From the NCBI RefSeq assembly GCF_001879695.1, contig NZ_MNBL01000115.1, forward strand, positions 28,290 to 92,289: DNA of 64,000 bases, read 5' to 3'. A program made the position numbers and the translations under genes. Of the stretch, positions 1 to 8,212 are shown in pieces. The DNA is from Nioella sediminis. Its GTDB lineage: Bacteria > Pseudomonadota > Alphaproteobacteria > Rhodobacterales > Rhodobacteraceae. The notes under the pieces were generated by a model that saw nothing but the letters and a program-made list of their open reading frames with translations, had not been told where the DNA came from and ran no database searches. Numbering within the stretch: the stretch's first letter is position 1; every line of letters starts with the position of its first letter.

Positions 1-104
1 CTGCCAGCGCGGGTCACGCAACCGGCGCAGAAGGCACGTCACTTGGTGCCGATACCACCACGCCGCCGGAACCGAGCCGATGCCCCGAGCCAGCCGCGTT
101 TTGA
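1..104 (+). other. possible 3' end of an upstream coding region
   Basis: The third forward frame is open from the window edge to a TGA at 102-104 and would encode an Ala/Gly/Thr/Pro-rich tail of about 33 residues ending in PEPAAF. Such low-complexity tails occur at the C-termini of envelope proteins, but the piece is too short to identify. The other frames here are also open for part of the length, so this is a weak call. Bases 105-152 hold nothing recognisable before the dapE stop codon. Confidence 0.2.
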
Positions 105-152
105 CCCGGCTGGGGCGCGGTTCCTTCACCATCACGACGACGGTGGGGCGAA

Positions 153-1295
153 TCATTGGGCGAAGTAGTCGCTCAGAATGCGGGCATAGATGCGTTTCAG
201 CGCGTGAATATCCTCGATCCAGACCCGTTCATCCACCTGGTGCATCCGGTGCCCGACAAGGCCGAACTCCACCACCGGGCAATGCGATTTGACAAATCGC
301 GCGTCAGAGGTACCGCCGGTGGTCGAGAGGACCGGGGTCTGGCCGGTCTCCGCCGTGACGGCCTTGCTGACCAGCTCGGACAGCTCCCCCGGCGGGGTCA
401 GAAACGCCTCGCCCGAGATTTTCACCTCCATCCCGATCTTTACGCCGGTTTCTTCGGCCACCTTGTCGGCCTCCGCTTGCAGCCAGTCGGTCAGGCTCGC
501 GCCTGTGTGCAGATCGTTGAACCGGAGGTTCACCGCCATCCGGGTTTCCGCCGGAATCACGTTGGTGGCGGGGTTTCCGGTGTCGATGGTGGTCACCGAA
601 CAGGTCGAGGGATCGAAATGATCGGTCCCTTCATCCAGCACATGCGCCGACAGCCGATGCGCCAGCAACGCCACCGCAGGCATCGGGTTCAGCACCTTGT
701 GCAGATAGGCCGAATGCCCCTGCTTGCCCTTCACGGTGAACCACGCGGACATGGAGCCCCTGCGCCCGATCTTGATCATGTCGCCAATGGTTTCCGGGCA
801 AGTGGGTTCGCCGACAATACAGGCGCTCATCTTCTCGCCCTCGGCCTCCATCCAGTCGAGCAGGGCAATGGTGCCGTCGGTCGAGGGGCCTTCCTCATCG
901 CCGGTGATGGTCAGCACGATGGCCCCGTCAGGCGGCGTGTCGCGCACGAAATCAATCGCCGCCGCGGCAAAGGCCGCGACCCCCGATTTCATATCGGTCG
1001 CCCCGCGCCCGTAGAGCCAGCCTTCCGCCTCTTCCGCCCCAAACGGCGGGTGGGTCCAGGCATCCGCGTCGCCGACCGGCACCACATCCGTGTGACCATT
1101 GAAGCCGAATGTCTTTGCATGACCCTTGTCGCCCCACCGGGCATACAGGTTCGACACCTCACCGCGGTCGACCCGAATGCAGGTAAACCCCGCCTCGGAC
1201 AGAACCCGCTCCAGCAACACAAGGGCCCCGCCTTCTTCCGGCGTGACCGAGGCGCAGCGCACCAGATCGGCGGTCAGTTTCTGCGGGTCGGTCAT
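153..1295 (-). CDS. dapE: succinyl-diaminopimelate desuccinylase
   Basis: A cytoplasmic M20-family metallohydrolase that hydrolyses N-succinyl-LL-diaminopimelate to LL-diaminopimelate and succinate, late in lysine and peptidoglycan-precursor synthesis. The 380-residue protein is the usual family length. Visible metal-ligand motifs are [10 protein letters not shown] near residue 66, [10 protein letters not shown] near 95 and the catalytic GDEEGP near 130. The open frame extends further upstream, but ATG at 1293-1295 ([11 protein letters not shown]) is preceded by GAGGAGAGCC and matches family N-termini. dapD lies 6 kb away on the same strand, so the pathway genes are near each other but are not one operon. 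High confidence. Confidence 0.95.
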   Translation of the reverse strand: MTDPQKLTADLVRCASVTPEEGGALVLLERVLSEAGFTCIRVDRGEVSNLYARWGDKGHAKTFGFNGHTDVVPVGDADAWTHPPFGAEEAEGWLYGRGATDMKSGVAAFAAAAIDFVRDTPPDGAIVLTITGDEEGPSTDGTIALLDWMEAEGEKMSACIVGEPTCPETIGDMIKIGRRGSMSAWFTVKGKQGHSAYLHKVLNPMPAVALLAHRLSAHVLDEGTDHFDPSTCSVTTIDTGNPATNVIPAETRMAVNLRFNDLHTGASLTDWLQAEADKVAEETGVKIGMEVKISGEAFLTPPGELSELVSKAVTAETGQTPVLSTTGGTSDARFVKSHCPVVEFGLVGHRMHQVDERVWIEDIHALKRIYARILSDYFAQ

Positions 1296-1515
1296 GGCTT
1301 GGCTCTCCTCTGTTCGGGTGTCACAGCGATAGACCTGTGGCCCGCGGGACTCAAGCACACGCCGGGACGCGCAAGGGCTTAACTTGTGACAAGAACAGGG
1401 CTATTCTGCGACAAAACAAAGAATGACAGGCATTATCGGCGCAGAGAACGCACCAGCAGGCAGGTGCATTCCCACGTTATCCGCGACGATCATGCCGATG
1501 AATGGGGCAGAGCAC

Positions 1516-3096
1516 ATGCCAGTCACGGCAAGTGAACTTACGATTGATACGCGTGCAACGGCCAATGAAATGGCCGAAACCATTTTTGGCGACGGTGTCA
1601 CCGTTGTCAGCGCGTCCTATTCGGGCGACCGCAATTCATCGGGCATCTGGTCCGATGGCGATACGACCTCGCCCAATGCCACGCCGTCCGATTCCGGTGT
1701 GATCCTGTCCACCGGGCGGGTCCGCGATTTCACCAACTCCTCGGGCGATCCGAACGTCAGCACCAGCACCTCAACCAACACGCGTGGCGTCAACAACGAT
1801 TCCGCCTTTAACGCGCTGGCCGGGACCAGCACCTATGATGCTGCCATCCTGGAGGCGGATTTCATCCCCGATGGCGATACGCTGACAATGCAGTTCACCT
1901 TCGCGTCCGAGGAATACCCGGAATATGTAGGGTCGATCTTCAACGATGCGGTCGGGATCTGGATCAACGGGGTCGAGGTCGCCTCGCCCGTCTTCCAGAT
2001 CGCCCAGATCAACAACGTCAACAACTCGTCCAACGAAACGCTCTACGTCAACAACACCGATGACAGCGCCAATACCGAGATGGACGGCTATACCGTGACG
2101 CTCTCGGTGATGATGACGGTCAATCCGAACCAGGTGAACACCCTCCGGCTTGGCATCGCGGATGTTGGCGACAGCAGCTACGATTCCGCCATTCTGGTTG
2201 CTGCGAATTCGGCTCAGGGAAGCGTTTTTGCCAATGACGACACGGCCACATTCTCGGGCTATGGGGATATTTCCGTCGATGTGATCGCCAATGATCAGGC
2301 CGCGAATACGATGGTGGTGACCCATATCAACGGGCAGGCCGTCAATGTCGGCGACACGGTGACGCTCAGCAACGGGTTTGACGTTACGCTTCAGGCCGAC
2401 GGCACCCTGCTGGTCGAGGCACCCACCGGCTACACGCCCCCGACGACGCCAGAGGATTTCACCTTTTCCTACACGGCTGCGGCTGGCGGGGGTGCAGGCA
2501 TTTCCGACACTGCCTTCGTCACCATCACCACGATCCCCTGTTTCGTGGCGGGCACCCGGATCCGCACGGACCGGGGCGATATCCCGGTCGAGGCGCTGCG
2601 CGTCGGCGACCTTGTGGAAACCCGCGACAACGGGTTGCAGCCCATCCGCTGGATCGGCAATCGCACGGTCGAGGCCACTGGCAAGTTCGCTCCCATCGTC
2701 ATCGAACGCGGCACCATGGGGTTTCATGACACCCTTGTTCTGTCGCCGCAGCACCGGGTGCTGGTCAGTCACCACATGGCCGAACTGCTGTTTGGCGAGG
2801 AAGAGGTTCTGGTCGCGGCAAAGGACCTGGTCAATGACTGCTCGATCCGGGTGCGCGAAGGCGGCACGGTCGAGTATTTCCACCTGCTCTTTGACGAACA
2901 TCAGATCATCTGGTCCGAGGGATTGCAGACCGAAAGCTTCCATCCCGGACCTGTGACCCTGTCGGGCTTTGACGATGCGGTGCGCGACGAGATCATCTCA
3001 CTTTTCCCGGATCTGGACCTGACAACCGGCCAAGGCTACAGCGCATCGGCCCGTCCCAGCCTGCGCAGCTATGAGGCCGCGGCCCTTTTCGGCTGA
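1516..3096 (+). CDS. secreted choice-of-anchor L / Hint-domain protein
   Basis: A 526-residue protein. Residues about 1-220 resemble the choice-of-anchor L domain (TRATANEMAETIFGDG at the start, TFASEEYPEY in the middle). Residues about 235-335 form a beta-sandwich linker that begins with FANDDTATF. Residues about 340-490 form a Hint (Hedgehog/intein-like) domain beginning CFVAGTRIRT. The nucleophile Cys342 and His413 (SPQHRVLV) are present, so the autoprocessing centre looks intact. There is no Sec signal peptide, and an acidic Asp/Asn/Thr-rich composition fits type I secretion, which is an inference because no secretion genes are near. The start at 1516 (MPVTASELTID) follows GGGGCAG. In-frame ATGs at 1423, 1492 and 1498 are alternatives. 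A second Hint gene follows 88 bp downstream. Confidence 0.85.
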   Translation: MPVTASELTIDTRATANEMAETIFGDGVTVVSASYSGDRNSSGIWSDGDTTSPNATPSDSGVILSTGRVRDFTNSSGDPNVSTSTSTNTRGVNNDSAFNALAGTSTYDAAILEADFIPDGDTLTMQFTFASEEYPEYVGSIFNDAVGIWINGVEVASPVFQIAQINNVNNSSNETLYVNNTDDSANTEMDGYTVTLSVMMTVNPNQVNTLRLGIADVGDSSYDSAILVAANSAQGSVFANDDTATFSGYGDISVDVIANDQAANTMVVTHINGQAVNVGDTVTLSNGFDVTLQADGTLLVEAPTGYTPPTTPEDFTFSYTAAAGGGAGISDTAFVTITTIPCFVAGTRIRTDRGDIPVEALRVGDLVETRDNGLQPIRWIGNRTVEATGKFAPIVIERGTMGFHDTLVLSPQHRVLVSHHMAELLFGEEEVLVAAKDLVNDCSIRVREGGTVEYFHLLFDEHQIIWSEGLQTESFHPGPVTLSGFDDAVRDEIISLFPDLDLTTGQGYSASARPSLRSYEAAALFG

Positions 3097-3184
3097 GTCA
3101 CATTCTTTCCACATTTCCGAACGACTTCGGCCCCAACTCCACGGATATGATCCAATCCAGTGGAAAGAGGGGCATTGTTTCGGC

Positions 3185-4204
3185 ATGAGCTGGCTGGCGA
3201 TCTGGGATGGACGGAGACTGACGCATTTCGATGCGCGGGCGCGTATGGCGGACCTGTCCCATGGCACTATTCGCTTTGAAATGACGCTCAGGGGCGAACT
3301 TCAGGTGCCCGCAATCCTGTGGCAAGGCCGTACCGGCACCGCCCGCGACCTGCGCATCATCTGCCGCCCGAACGGCACGGTCTGCGTCGAACAGGGTGCG
3401 TTCCTGTTTGAAACCGACGCCGGTTTCCTGTTTTCCCGCGAGCCGCTGCTGTTGCATTTTTTGTGGGACCGGTTGGGAAAGACCGGCCAGCTTGTCCTGA
3501 CCAATGGCCAGACCGGCAACCGCGTCGTCACCCATACCGGCAGCATCGCCCCCAACAGCCTTGCCGAGATTGTGCCGGAAACCCCCGGCCCCATGGTGTC
3601 TGTCGCCTATGCGGGCGTCGCCAACCATCCGTTACCTGACACATCATTGCCGGGCATCGCGGGCGACACGCGGGTTCAGACCCCGACCGGCCCGATGCGC
3701 GTGGCCGACCTGCAACCGGGTATGTGCATCCTGTCGCAAAGCGGCGAGGAACAGACCATCCGCTGGATCGGCCAGACCGATCTGCTGGCCCGCGGTCCCT
3801 CTGCCCCGATCCGCCTGCGTGCGCCCTATTTCGGCCTGACCGAAGATATCGTCGTCTCCCGCAACCAGAAACTGCTGCTCAGCGGCAGCGAGGTCGAGTA
3901 TCTGTTCGGAGAGGAGCAGGTGCTTGCCCGTGTTGAAGATATCCGCCGCGCCAGCGCCGCGCAGATTTGCCTCGAACAGCCCATGGTCACCACCTATCAC
4001 GTTCTGCTGGACGATCACGATTGCCTGCTGGCAGGCCGCTGCGCCTTGGATACGGCCCTGTTGGCGGATGTGCTGGAAGCGACCGGAAAATCCTCCGCCC
4101 GCCTGGCGGACCCGGATCGCGTTCCGGCCTGGACCGTGATCGACCGCGCCGGGGCTCAGGCCTATCTGGGGATGCTGGCCCAGAACCGGTCCTTCGCAGC
4201 CTGA
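3185..4204 (+). CDS. Hint-domain homologue with lost catalytic residues
   Basis: A 339-residue protein. The N-terminal ~150 residues (MSWLAIWDGRRL onward) form an uncharacterised beta-rich domain. Residues about 155-290 align with the Hint domain of the gene upstream: both share LFGEE and a tyrosine or phenylalanine-rich YHVLLDDHD/FHLLFDEHQ block. Where the neighbour has its nucleophilic Cys, this protein has Gly157 (PGIAGDTRV), and where the neighbour has the catalytic His it has Gln228 (SRNQKLLL). Self-cleavage by the usual chemistry therefore seems impossible. The start at 3185 was chosen by homology of the first residues and a loose AGAGGGG. An upstream ATG at 3071 would overlap the previous gene. 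Function unknown; probably secreted or surface-associated like its neighbour. Confidence 0.75.
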   Translation: MSWLAIWDGRRLTHFDARARMADLSHGTIRFEMTLRGELQVPAILWQGRTGTARDLRIICRPNGTVCVEQGAFLFETDAGFLFSREPLLLHFLWDRLGKTGQLVLTNGQTGNRVVTHTGSIAPNSLAEIVPETPGPMVSVAYAGVANHPLPDTSLPGIAGDTRVQTPTGPMRVADLQPGMCILSQSGEEQTIRWIGQTDLLARGPSAPIRLRAPYFGLTEDIVVSRNQKLLLSGSEVEYLFGEEQVLARVEDIRRASAAQICLEQPMVTTYHVLLDDHDCLLAGRCALDTALLADVLEATGKSSARLADPDRVPAWTVIDRAGAQAYLGMLAQNRSFAA

Positions 4205-4211
4205 CGCAGGT

Positions 4212-4598
4212 TTATCCGGCTTCGTACAGCTCCAGCGGCAGCCCGTCCGGGTCGCTGAAAAAGGCAAACGTGCGGCCCGTCAGTTCATCCACACGGATCG
4301 GCTCGACCGCGATCCCCTGCGCCTCCAGCCAATCTCTGGCAGCCGCCACATCTGCAACCCGAAACGCCAGATGCCGCAGCCCCTGCGCTTCGGGATAGGA
4401 AGGCCGTGCGGGCGCATCGGGAAAGCTGAACAGCTCGATTTGCGATCCATCGGGCAAGGCAAGGTCCAGCTTCCAGGATTGCCGCTCGGCCCGGAACGTC
4501 TCGGCCACAACCCGCAGCCCCAGAATATCCACATAAAACGCCCGGGACCGCGCGTAATCGGCGCAGATGATCGCGGCATGGTGGATGCCCTGCAACAT
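4212..4598 (-). CDS. VOC-family (glyoxalase-like) protein, GloA2/YaeR type
   Basis: A 128-residue single-domain vicinal-oxygen-chelate protein. The N-terminal HHAAIICADYARSRAFY block, the central ELFSFPDAPARPSYPEA block and the C-terminal FFSDPDGLPLELYE block are typical of the YaeR/SMU1112 group. Predicted metal ligands are the early His, the mid-protein Glu and His (LRHLAF) and the terminal Glu. The group is related to lactoylglutathione lyase, but its substrate is not settled. It is the downstream member of a two-gene unit with the 111-residue protein that ends 9 bp before it. Confidence 0.85.
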   Translation of the reverse strand: MLQGIHHAAIICADYARSRAFYVDILGLRVVAETFRAERQSWKLDLALPDGSQIELFSFPDAPARPSYPEAQGLRHLAFRVADVAAARDWLEAQGIAVEPIRVDELTGRTFAFFSDPDGLPLELYEAG

Positions 4599-4607
4599 CG
4601 GCTGGCC

Positions 4608-4943
4608 CTAGTCGTCCCCGTCGCCGAAATAGGGCGTCATCTGCGCCACGATGACAGAGTTTTCGTCCGCCGCGCGCTGCATCAGAGCGACCTCTTCCTC
4701 GGGGATCTCATGGCCCAGCTCGCGCCGTTCTTCCAGCGTGCCATAGCCCTGCACATCGAGCGGCGCCAGGTCCGCCTGTTTCAGAATCGCCACGGTTTCG
4801 CGCACCGCCTCGGCTTCGTCCACGCCAGAGGCATAGATCATCAGCCCCGCACCGGTGGCACCCTTGGGCAAGCCGTCACCCGCCTTGCGGCCAACCTCGA
4901 CCACAAGCGTATAGACCTGTTGCTGTTTCTTTTCCTTTGCCAT
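4608..4943 (-). CDS. conserved small protein of unknown function
   Basis: A 111-residue soluble protein starting MAKEKKQQQVYTLVVEVG and ending in an acidic GDGDD tail. No family was recognised. It has an alternating hydrophobic N-terminal half (VYTLVVEVG, GLMIYASG) followed by a charged helical segment (EAEAVRETVAILKQ). It lacks a signal peptide, membrane segment and cysteines, and is probably cytoplasmic. It lies 9 bp upstream of the VOC gene on the same strand, so the two are probably co-transcribed. Translation quality and codon use resemble neighbouring genes, which supports it as a real gene. Confidence 0.7.
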   Translation of the reverse strand: MAKEKKQQQVYTLVVEVGRKAGDGLPKGATGAGLMIYASGVDEAEAVRETVAILKQADLAPLDVQGYGTLEERRELGHEIPEEEVALMQRAADENSVIVAQMTPYFGDGDD

Positions 4944-5029
4944 GACCTGCGCCTAGACGCCTGCGCGCGTCCGGTCAAGCAGGGCCTTGGCCATTGACGC
5001 GGGCCGCGCTTCGTTTCATCCCTTAACCC

Positions 5030-5629
5030 ATGACCGACCTGCGCCGCCGCATCGCCTTTCCCAAGGGCACCGTCCTGTTTCAGCCGGGACAGGCCTGCCC
5101 TGGTCTGGTGCTGCTGGACAAGGGGACCATCAAGGTCACGCTTACCGCTGCCAATGGACGAGAGGTGGTTCTGTACCGCGTCAGCCCCGGCGACATGTGC
5201 CTTCAAACCTTCGCCTGTCTGGTCGAGGGTCGTAGCTATTCCGCCGAGGGTGTGGCCGAAACCGATCTGGAGGGCGAGCTGGTCCCGCCCGACCGGTTCC
5301 GCGCCCGGCTGGAAACCGACCCTGCCTTTCGCGATCTTGTCTTCTCTGCCGTCGCCAACCGCTTCGGCGAATACGAGCGGCTGATCGAGGACGTGGCGCT
5401 GACCGGGTTCGACGCGCGGCTGGCGCGCGTGCTGCTGCGGTTGGCGAATGATATGGGTGAGGTCCATGCGTCGCACAACGCGCTGGCCACGGAAACCGCC
5501 TCAGGCCGGGCCTTCGTCAGCCGCCGCATGGCGGAAATGGCGCGGGCGGGGCTGGTGGAACAGCAGCGTGGCGGGGTGCGGGTGCTGGACCGGGCCGGAT
5601 TGGAACGGATTGCCGCAGAGGAACGGTGA
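5030..5629 (+). CDS. Crp/Fnr-family transcription regulator
   Basis: A 199-residue regulator. Residues about 8-110 form a cyclic-nucleotide-binding-like beta-barrel (KGTVLFQPGQ, LLDKGTIKV, VSPGDM). A long dimerisation helix near 115-140 is followed by a winged helix (ALATETASGRAFVSRRMAEM, recognition helix with S-R-R) and GLVEQQRGGVRVLD. It lacks the N-terminal four-cysteine cluster of FNR. Three cysteines (23, 57, 63) are present, two of them in the PGDMCLQTFACLVEG segment, where a thiol-based sensor could sit (inference). A perfect GGTGAC-N3-GTCACC palindrome overlaps its stop codon, just before the gene for a DUF2892 membrane protein, which is its likely target. Confidence 0.88.
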   Translation: MTDLRRRIAFPKGTVLFQPGQACPGLVLLDKGTIKVTLTAANGREVVLYRVSPGDMCLQTFACLVEGRSYSAEGVAETDLEGELVPPDRFRARLETDPAFRDLVFSAVANRFGEYERLIEDVALTGFDARLARVLLRLANDMGEVHASHNALATETASGRAFVSRRMAEMARAGLVEQQRGGVRVLDRAGLERIAAEER

Positions 5630-5639
5630 CTCTGTCACC
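5625..5639. promoter_or_regulatory. Crp/Fnr-type operator palindrome
   Basis: GGTGACTCTGTCACC is a perfect 6-3-6 inverted repeat that overlaps the stop codon of the Crp/Fnr gene. Its centre (5632) is 42 bases upstream of the start point expected from the TATAAT box at 5662-5667. That is the class II activator position used by Crp/Fnr proteins. Binding by the adjacent regulator is an inference. Confidence 0.6.
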
Positions 5640-5661
5640 GCCGCCGGGCGGGCACCGGCAC

Positions 5662-5667
5662 TATAAT
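5662..5667 (+). promoter_or_regulatory. -10 box of the DUF2892 gene promoter
   Basis: TATAAT is a consensus -10 hexamer, rare in this GC-rich DNA. No good -35 hexamer is present 16-18 bases upstream. Instead the GGTGAC-N3-GTCACC palindrome occupies that zone, as expected for an activator-dependent promoter. AAAGGAG precedes the ATG at 5705. Confidence 0.6.
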
Positions 5668-5704
5668 CCCTCCATATCGCAAGCCTCTTGAAAGGAGACG
5701 CGCC

Positions 5705-5905
5705 ATGCCTCGCAACGAAGGTAATCTCGACCGCGCCCTGCGCATCATCGCGGGCCTCGTCCTCATCGCCCTGGTCTTCGTCGGACCTCAGACCAACTGG
5801 GGCTGGATCGGCATCGTGCCGCTGGTAACCGGCCTTGTGGGCTTCTGCCCGCTCTACCGCATTCTGGGCCTGAACACCTGCCCGCTGTCGCAGCGTCAGG
5901 GCTGA
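5705..5905 (+). CDS. DUF2892 (YgaP-type) inner-membrane protein
   Basis: A 66-residue protein with the DUF2892 signature: MPRNEGNLDRALRIIAG, a first membrane helix (LVLIALVFVG), a second (WIGIVPLVTGLVGFCPLYRILG), then NTCP. In other bacteria this domain is found alone or fused to rhodanese in YgaP, which links it to sulfur metabolism. Its role on its own is unknown. The gene follows the Crp/Fnr regulator, has its own TATAAT promoter and is followed by a strong terminator, so it forms a one-gene transcription unit. Two cysteines lie near the second helix. Confidence 0.9.
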   Translation: MPRNEGNLDRALRIIAGLVLIALVFVGPQTNWGWIGIVPLVTGLVGFCPLYRILGLNTCPLSQRQG

Positions 5906-5911
5906 ACAGAA

Positions 5912-5945
5912 ATCCCCCGCCTTCGGAGCAAGGAAGGCGGGGGAT
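5912..5945. terminator. bidirectional hairpin terminator
   Basis: ATCCCCCGCCTTC (5912-5924) pairs perfectly with GAAGGCGGGGGAT (5933-5945) across an 8-base loop. It lies between the convergent DUF2892 and YHYH genes. The T tract is poor on both strands, so it may stall polymerase or protect 3' ends rather than act as a textbook intrinsic terminator. Confidence 0.75.
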
Positions 5946-5979
5946 CATCATGGGCCGTGCTGTTCAGGGACAGTGGGGC

Positions 5980-6744
5980 TCAGCGCCGGCCCATGAAATC
6001 GCTGCTGACGGAGCCATGAAAGCAGCGCGGGAAAAACGGATAAGTGTCGGTGGCGAAATAGGTCAGCGTGCCGTTGACTACGGCGGCGTTGCATTCATCC
6101 AGATTGCCGCTGCCCGCCACATAGACCCAGTCTTCCTCATAGGTGCCGTCATAAGACCCATAAGGCGCGCTGTTCCGCGTGCCGGACCGCAGCTGCCAGC
6201 CGGATTGGGCCCCGTCGCCTAAATAATGGATCTCGAACCCATCGGCGGCCCAGCCGATCAGGCTGCTCGATTGCGATCCCACAAGGCTCTCTGACACGCC
6301 GTGATAGTGGTAGAGCCCCCGGTGATCCACATGGGCGTTCTCGGCATCCATCCCCAGCATGTCCGCGGCCCCCATCCCTTCCAGCCGCCATCCCGACGAC
6401 GGGTCGCGTGAAAAGCCACGCGGGCTGCTGGCATCATAGAAATCAGCCGTGCCGGGGCGGAACAGGATACCGGTGACAGAAATGCCCGAGCTTTGGACAT
6501 CTTCGGTTATCAGGCCGGTGGCCTCAGGCTCCGCATCGACGCAGACACGGGTGGTCTGTTCAGAGAAACTGTTGGGGTTGCCCGGGTTCGGGAAACGCCC
6601 GATATCGTGGTTCGGGCTGGAGTTTGAGGTGACGCAAAGCCTGTAACCCTCCAGCCTGATGTCCACCTCGTTCTCATGGGCCCCGCTTGCCTGCGCCCAC
6701 GGGCCAAGCCCAAGGGCAAGGGTCAGTATCAGGGACTTCCTCAT
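5980..6744 (-). CDS. secreted YHYH-domain protein
   Basis: A 254-residue exported protein. The N-terminus MRKSLILTLALGLGPWAQA is a Sec signal peptide, probably cut near QASGA. The mature part has the YHYH-domain hallmarks: GLYHYHGV near residue 150, IGWAADGFEIH after it, and a C-terminal segment with paired cysteines. Function is not established; the domain is common in secreted proteins of marine bacteria. ATG at 6744 follows GAGGAGG. The track of open codons extends upstream but would bury the signal peptide. Confidence 0.85.
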   Translation of the reverse strand: MRKSLILTLALGLGPWAQASGAHENEVDIRLEGYRLCVTSNSSPNHDIGRFPNPGNPNSFSEQTTRVCVDAEPEATGLITEDVQSSGISVTGILFRPGTADFYDASSPRGFSRDPSSGWRLEGMGAADMLGMDAENAHVDHRGLYHYHGVSESLVGSQSSSLIGWAADGFEIHYLGDGAQSGWQLRSGTRNSAPYGSYDGTYEEDWVYVAGSGNLDECNAAVVNGTLTYFATDTYPFFPRCFHGSVSSDFMGRR

Positions 6745-6822
6745 CGCGCGTCCTCCTCGGCGGGTCATGCCGGGTAACACGCGAAGGTTGCGCTGTTCCG
6801 TCGATTTTTTACGAAGCGGCTT

Positions 6823-7074
6823 TTAGCGGCCGCGCAACTGCCGGGCGCCCCAGATGATCAGGCAGGCCCCGGCAAAGCCGACAAGGCCTTGTGAAATCCA
6901 GGTGGGCGAGGCGCTGATCCCCACCAGCCGCAGGAGGAAGTTGGCAACGATGGCGCCGACGATCCCAAGGATCACATTGGCAACCAGCCCGGTATCGGCC
7001 CGCATAAAGGTGCTGGCGACCCAGCCTGCCAACCCGCCGACGACAATCGCCGCGATCCATCCCAAACCTTGCAT
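6823..7074 (-). CDS. GlsB/YeaQ/YmgE-family membrane protein
   Basis: An 83-residue integral membrane protein with three hydrophobic segments (GWIAAIVVGGLAGWVAS, VILGIVGAIVANFLL, GLVGFAGACLIIWG) and the Gly-rich pattern of the transglycosylase-associated/GlsB family. Members are often induced by stress, but the biochemical role is unknown. It stands alone between the YHYH gene and a strongly palindromic intergenic element. Confidence 0.88.
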   Translation of the reverse strand: MQGLGWIAAIVVGGLAGWVASTFMRADTGLVANVILGIVGAIVANFLLRLVGISASPTWISQGLVGFAGACLIIWGARQLRGR

Positions 7075-7145
7075 TCCAGATGCTCCAAATCGTTTCGATG
7101 CGGGAACATTATCACAAGGTCATCGAGGGGTTGCACCGAAAATCA

Positions 7146-7212
7146 CCGGGCGGGGGACGCGTTTTCGAAAACGCGTTTGAAAGGCGCTTCGAAGCGCCTT
7201 CCACCCGCCCGG
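7146..7212. repeat. nested palindromes able to form a three-way junction
   Basis: An outer 9-bp stem, CCGGGCGGG (7146-7154) with CCCGCCCGG (7204-7212), encloses two perfect 20-bp palindromes: ACGCGTTTTCGAAAACGCGT (7157-7176) and AAGGCGCTTCGAAGCGCCTT (7181-7200). The whole 67-bp block could fold as a cloverleaf in RNA or extrude from supercoiled DNA. It begins 13 bp after the dapD stop codon and may act as that gene's 3' end signal. Confidence 0.8.
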
Positions 7213-7225
7213 CCAAACCGTCGGA

Positions 7226-8053
7226 TCAGTCCCGAAGCAGCTCGTTGATGCCGGTCTTGGAGCGGGTCTGCTCATCCACCCGCTTCACGATCACGGCGCA
7301 GTAAAGGTTGATCCCGTTCTTCGACGGCATGGAGCCTGCCACGACCACCGAATAGGGCGGCACCTCGCCATAGGTCACGCTGCCGGTTTCACGGTCCACG
7401 ATCTTGGTGGATTTGCCGATGAAGACCCCCATGCCAAGGACCGAGCCCTCGCGCACGATGCAGCCTTCCACCACCTCGGACCGCGCCCCGATGAAGCAGT
7501 TGTCCTCGATGATCGTCGGGCCCGCCTGCATCGGCTCCAGCACGCCGCCGATTCCGACACCACCCGACAGGTGCACGTTTTTGCCAATCTGGGCGCAGCT
7601 GCCCACCGTGGCCCAGGTGTCAACCATGGTGCCGCTGTCCACATAGGCGCCCAGGTTCACGAAGGAGGGCATCAGCACCACGCCCGGTGCGATATAGGCC
7701 GATTTGCGCACCACGCAGTTGGGCACCGCGCGGAAGCCCGCCGCACCCCATTCATTCTCGCCCCAGGTCGCCCATTTGCTGTCGACCTTGTCCCACCAGC
7801 TGCCGCCCTGGGCGCTGCCGGACTGCATTTCCATATCCTTCAGGCGGAAGCCCAGAAGCACCGCCTTCTTGGCCCACTGGTTCACATGCCAGTCGCCATT
7901 GTCCTGCCGTTCAGCGACGCGCAGGCTGCCACTGTCGAGCGCATTGAGCGTGTCCTCGATGGCCTCGCGGGTTTCGCCGGTGGTGGCGGGGGTGATCTGG
8001 TCGCGCGCGTCCCAGGCGGCTTCGATGGCTGCTTCCAGCTGAGCGTTGGACAT
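7226..8053 (-). CDS. dapD: 2,3,4,5-tetrahydropyridine-2,6-dicarboxylate N-succinyltransferase
   Basis: A 275-residue trimeric left-handed beta-helix acyltransferase. It transfers succinyl from succinyl-CoA to tetrahydrodipicolinate in the succinylase branch of diaminopimelate synthesis. The N-terminal helical domain ([20 protein letters not shown]) is followed by hexapeptide repeats from about residue 105 ([35 protein letters not shown]). ATG at 8053 follows CGGAGGGACC; an upstream in-frame ATG has no such site. The divergent LOG gene begins 160 bp upstream. The product feeds DapE, also encoded in this window. Confidence 0.96.
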   Translation of the reverse strand: MSNAQLEAAIEAAWDARDQITPATTGETREAIEDTLNALDSGSLRVAERQDNGDWHVNQWAKKAVLLGFRLKDMEMQSGSAQGGSWWDKVDSKWATWGENEWGAAGFRAVPNCVVRKSAYIAPGVVLMPSFVNLGAYVDSGTMVDTWATVGSCAQIGKNVHLSGGVGIGGVLEPMQAGPTIIEDNCFIGARSEVVEGCIVREGSVLGMGVFIGKSTKIVDRETGSVTYGEVPPYSVVVAGSMPSKNGINLYCAVIVKRVDEQTRSKTGINELLRD

Positions 8054-8212
8054 TGGTCCCTCCGAAATGTCTTGGTCCCGGGCGCTATATCGGACGGGGG
8101 GCGTCGGCTCAATCAGCAATAACACCTCTCACATCCATGCGATGACGGGTTTCCTCCTCCTACTGCTCAAGGTAGCGTCGGACCCTGGCCCAAGACCGAA
8201 AGGAAACGAGTG

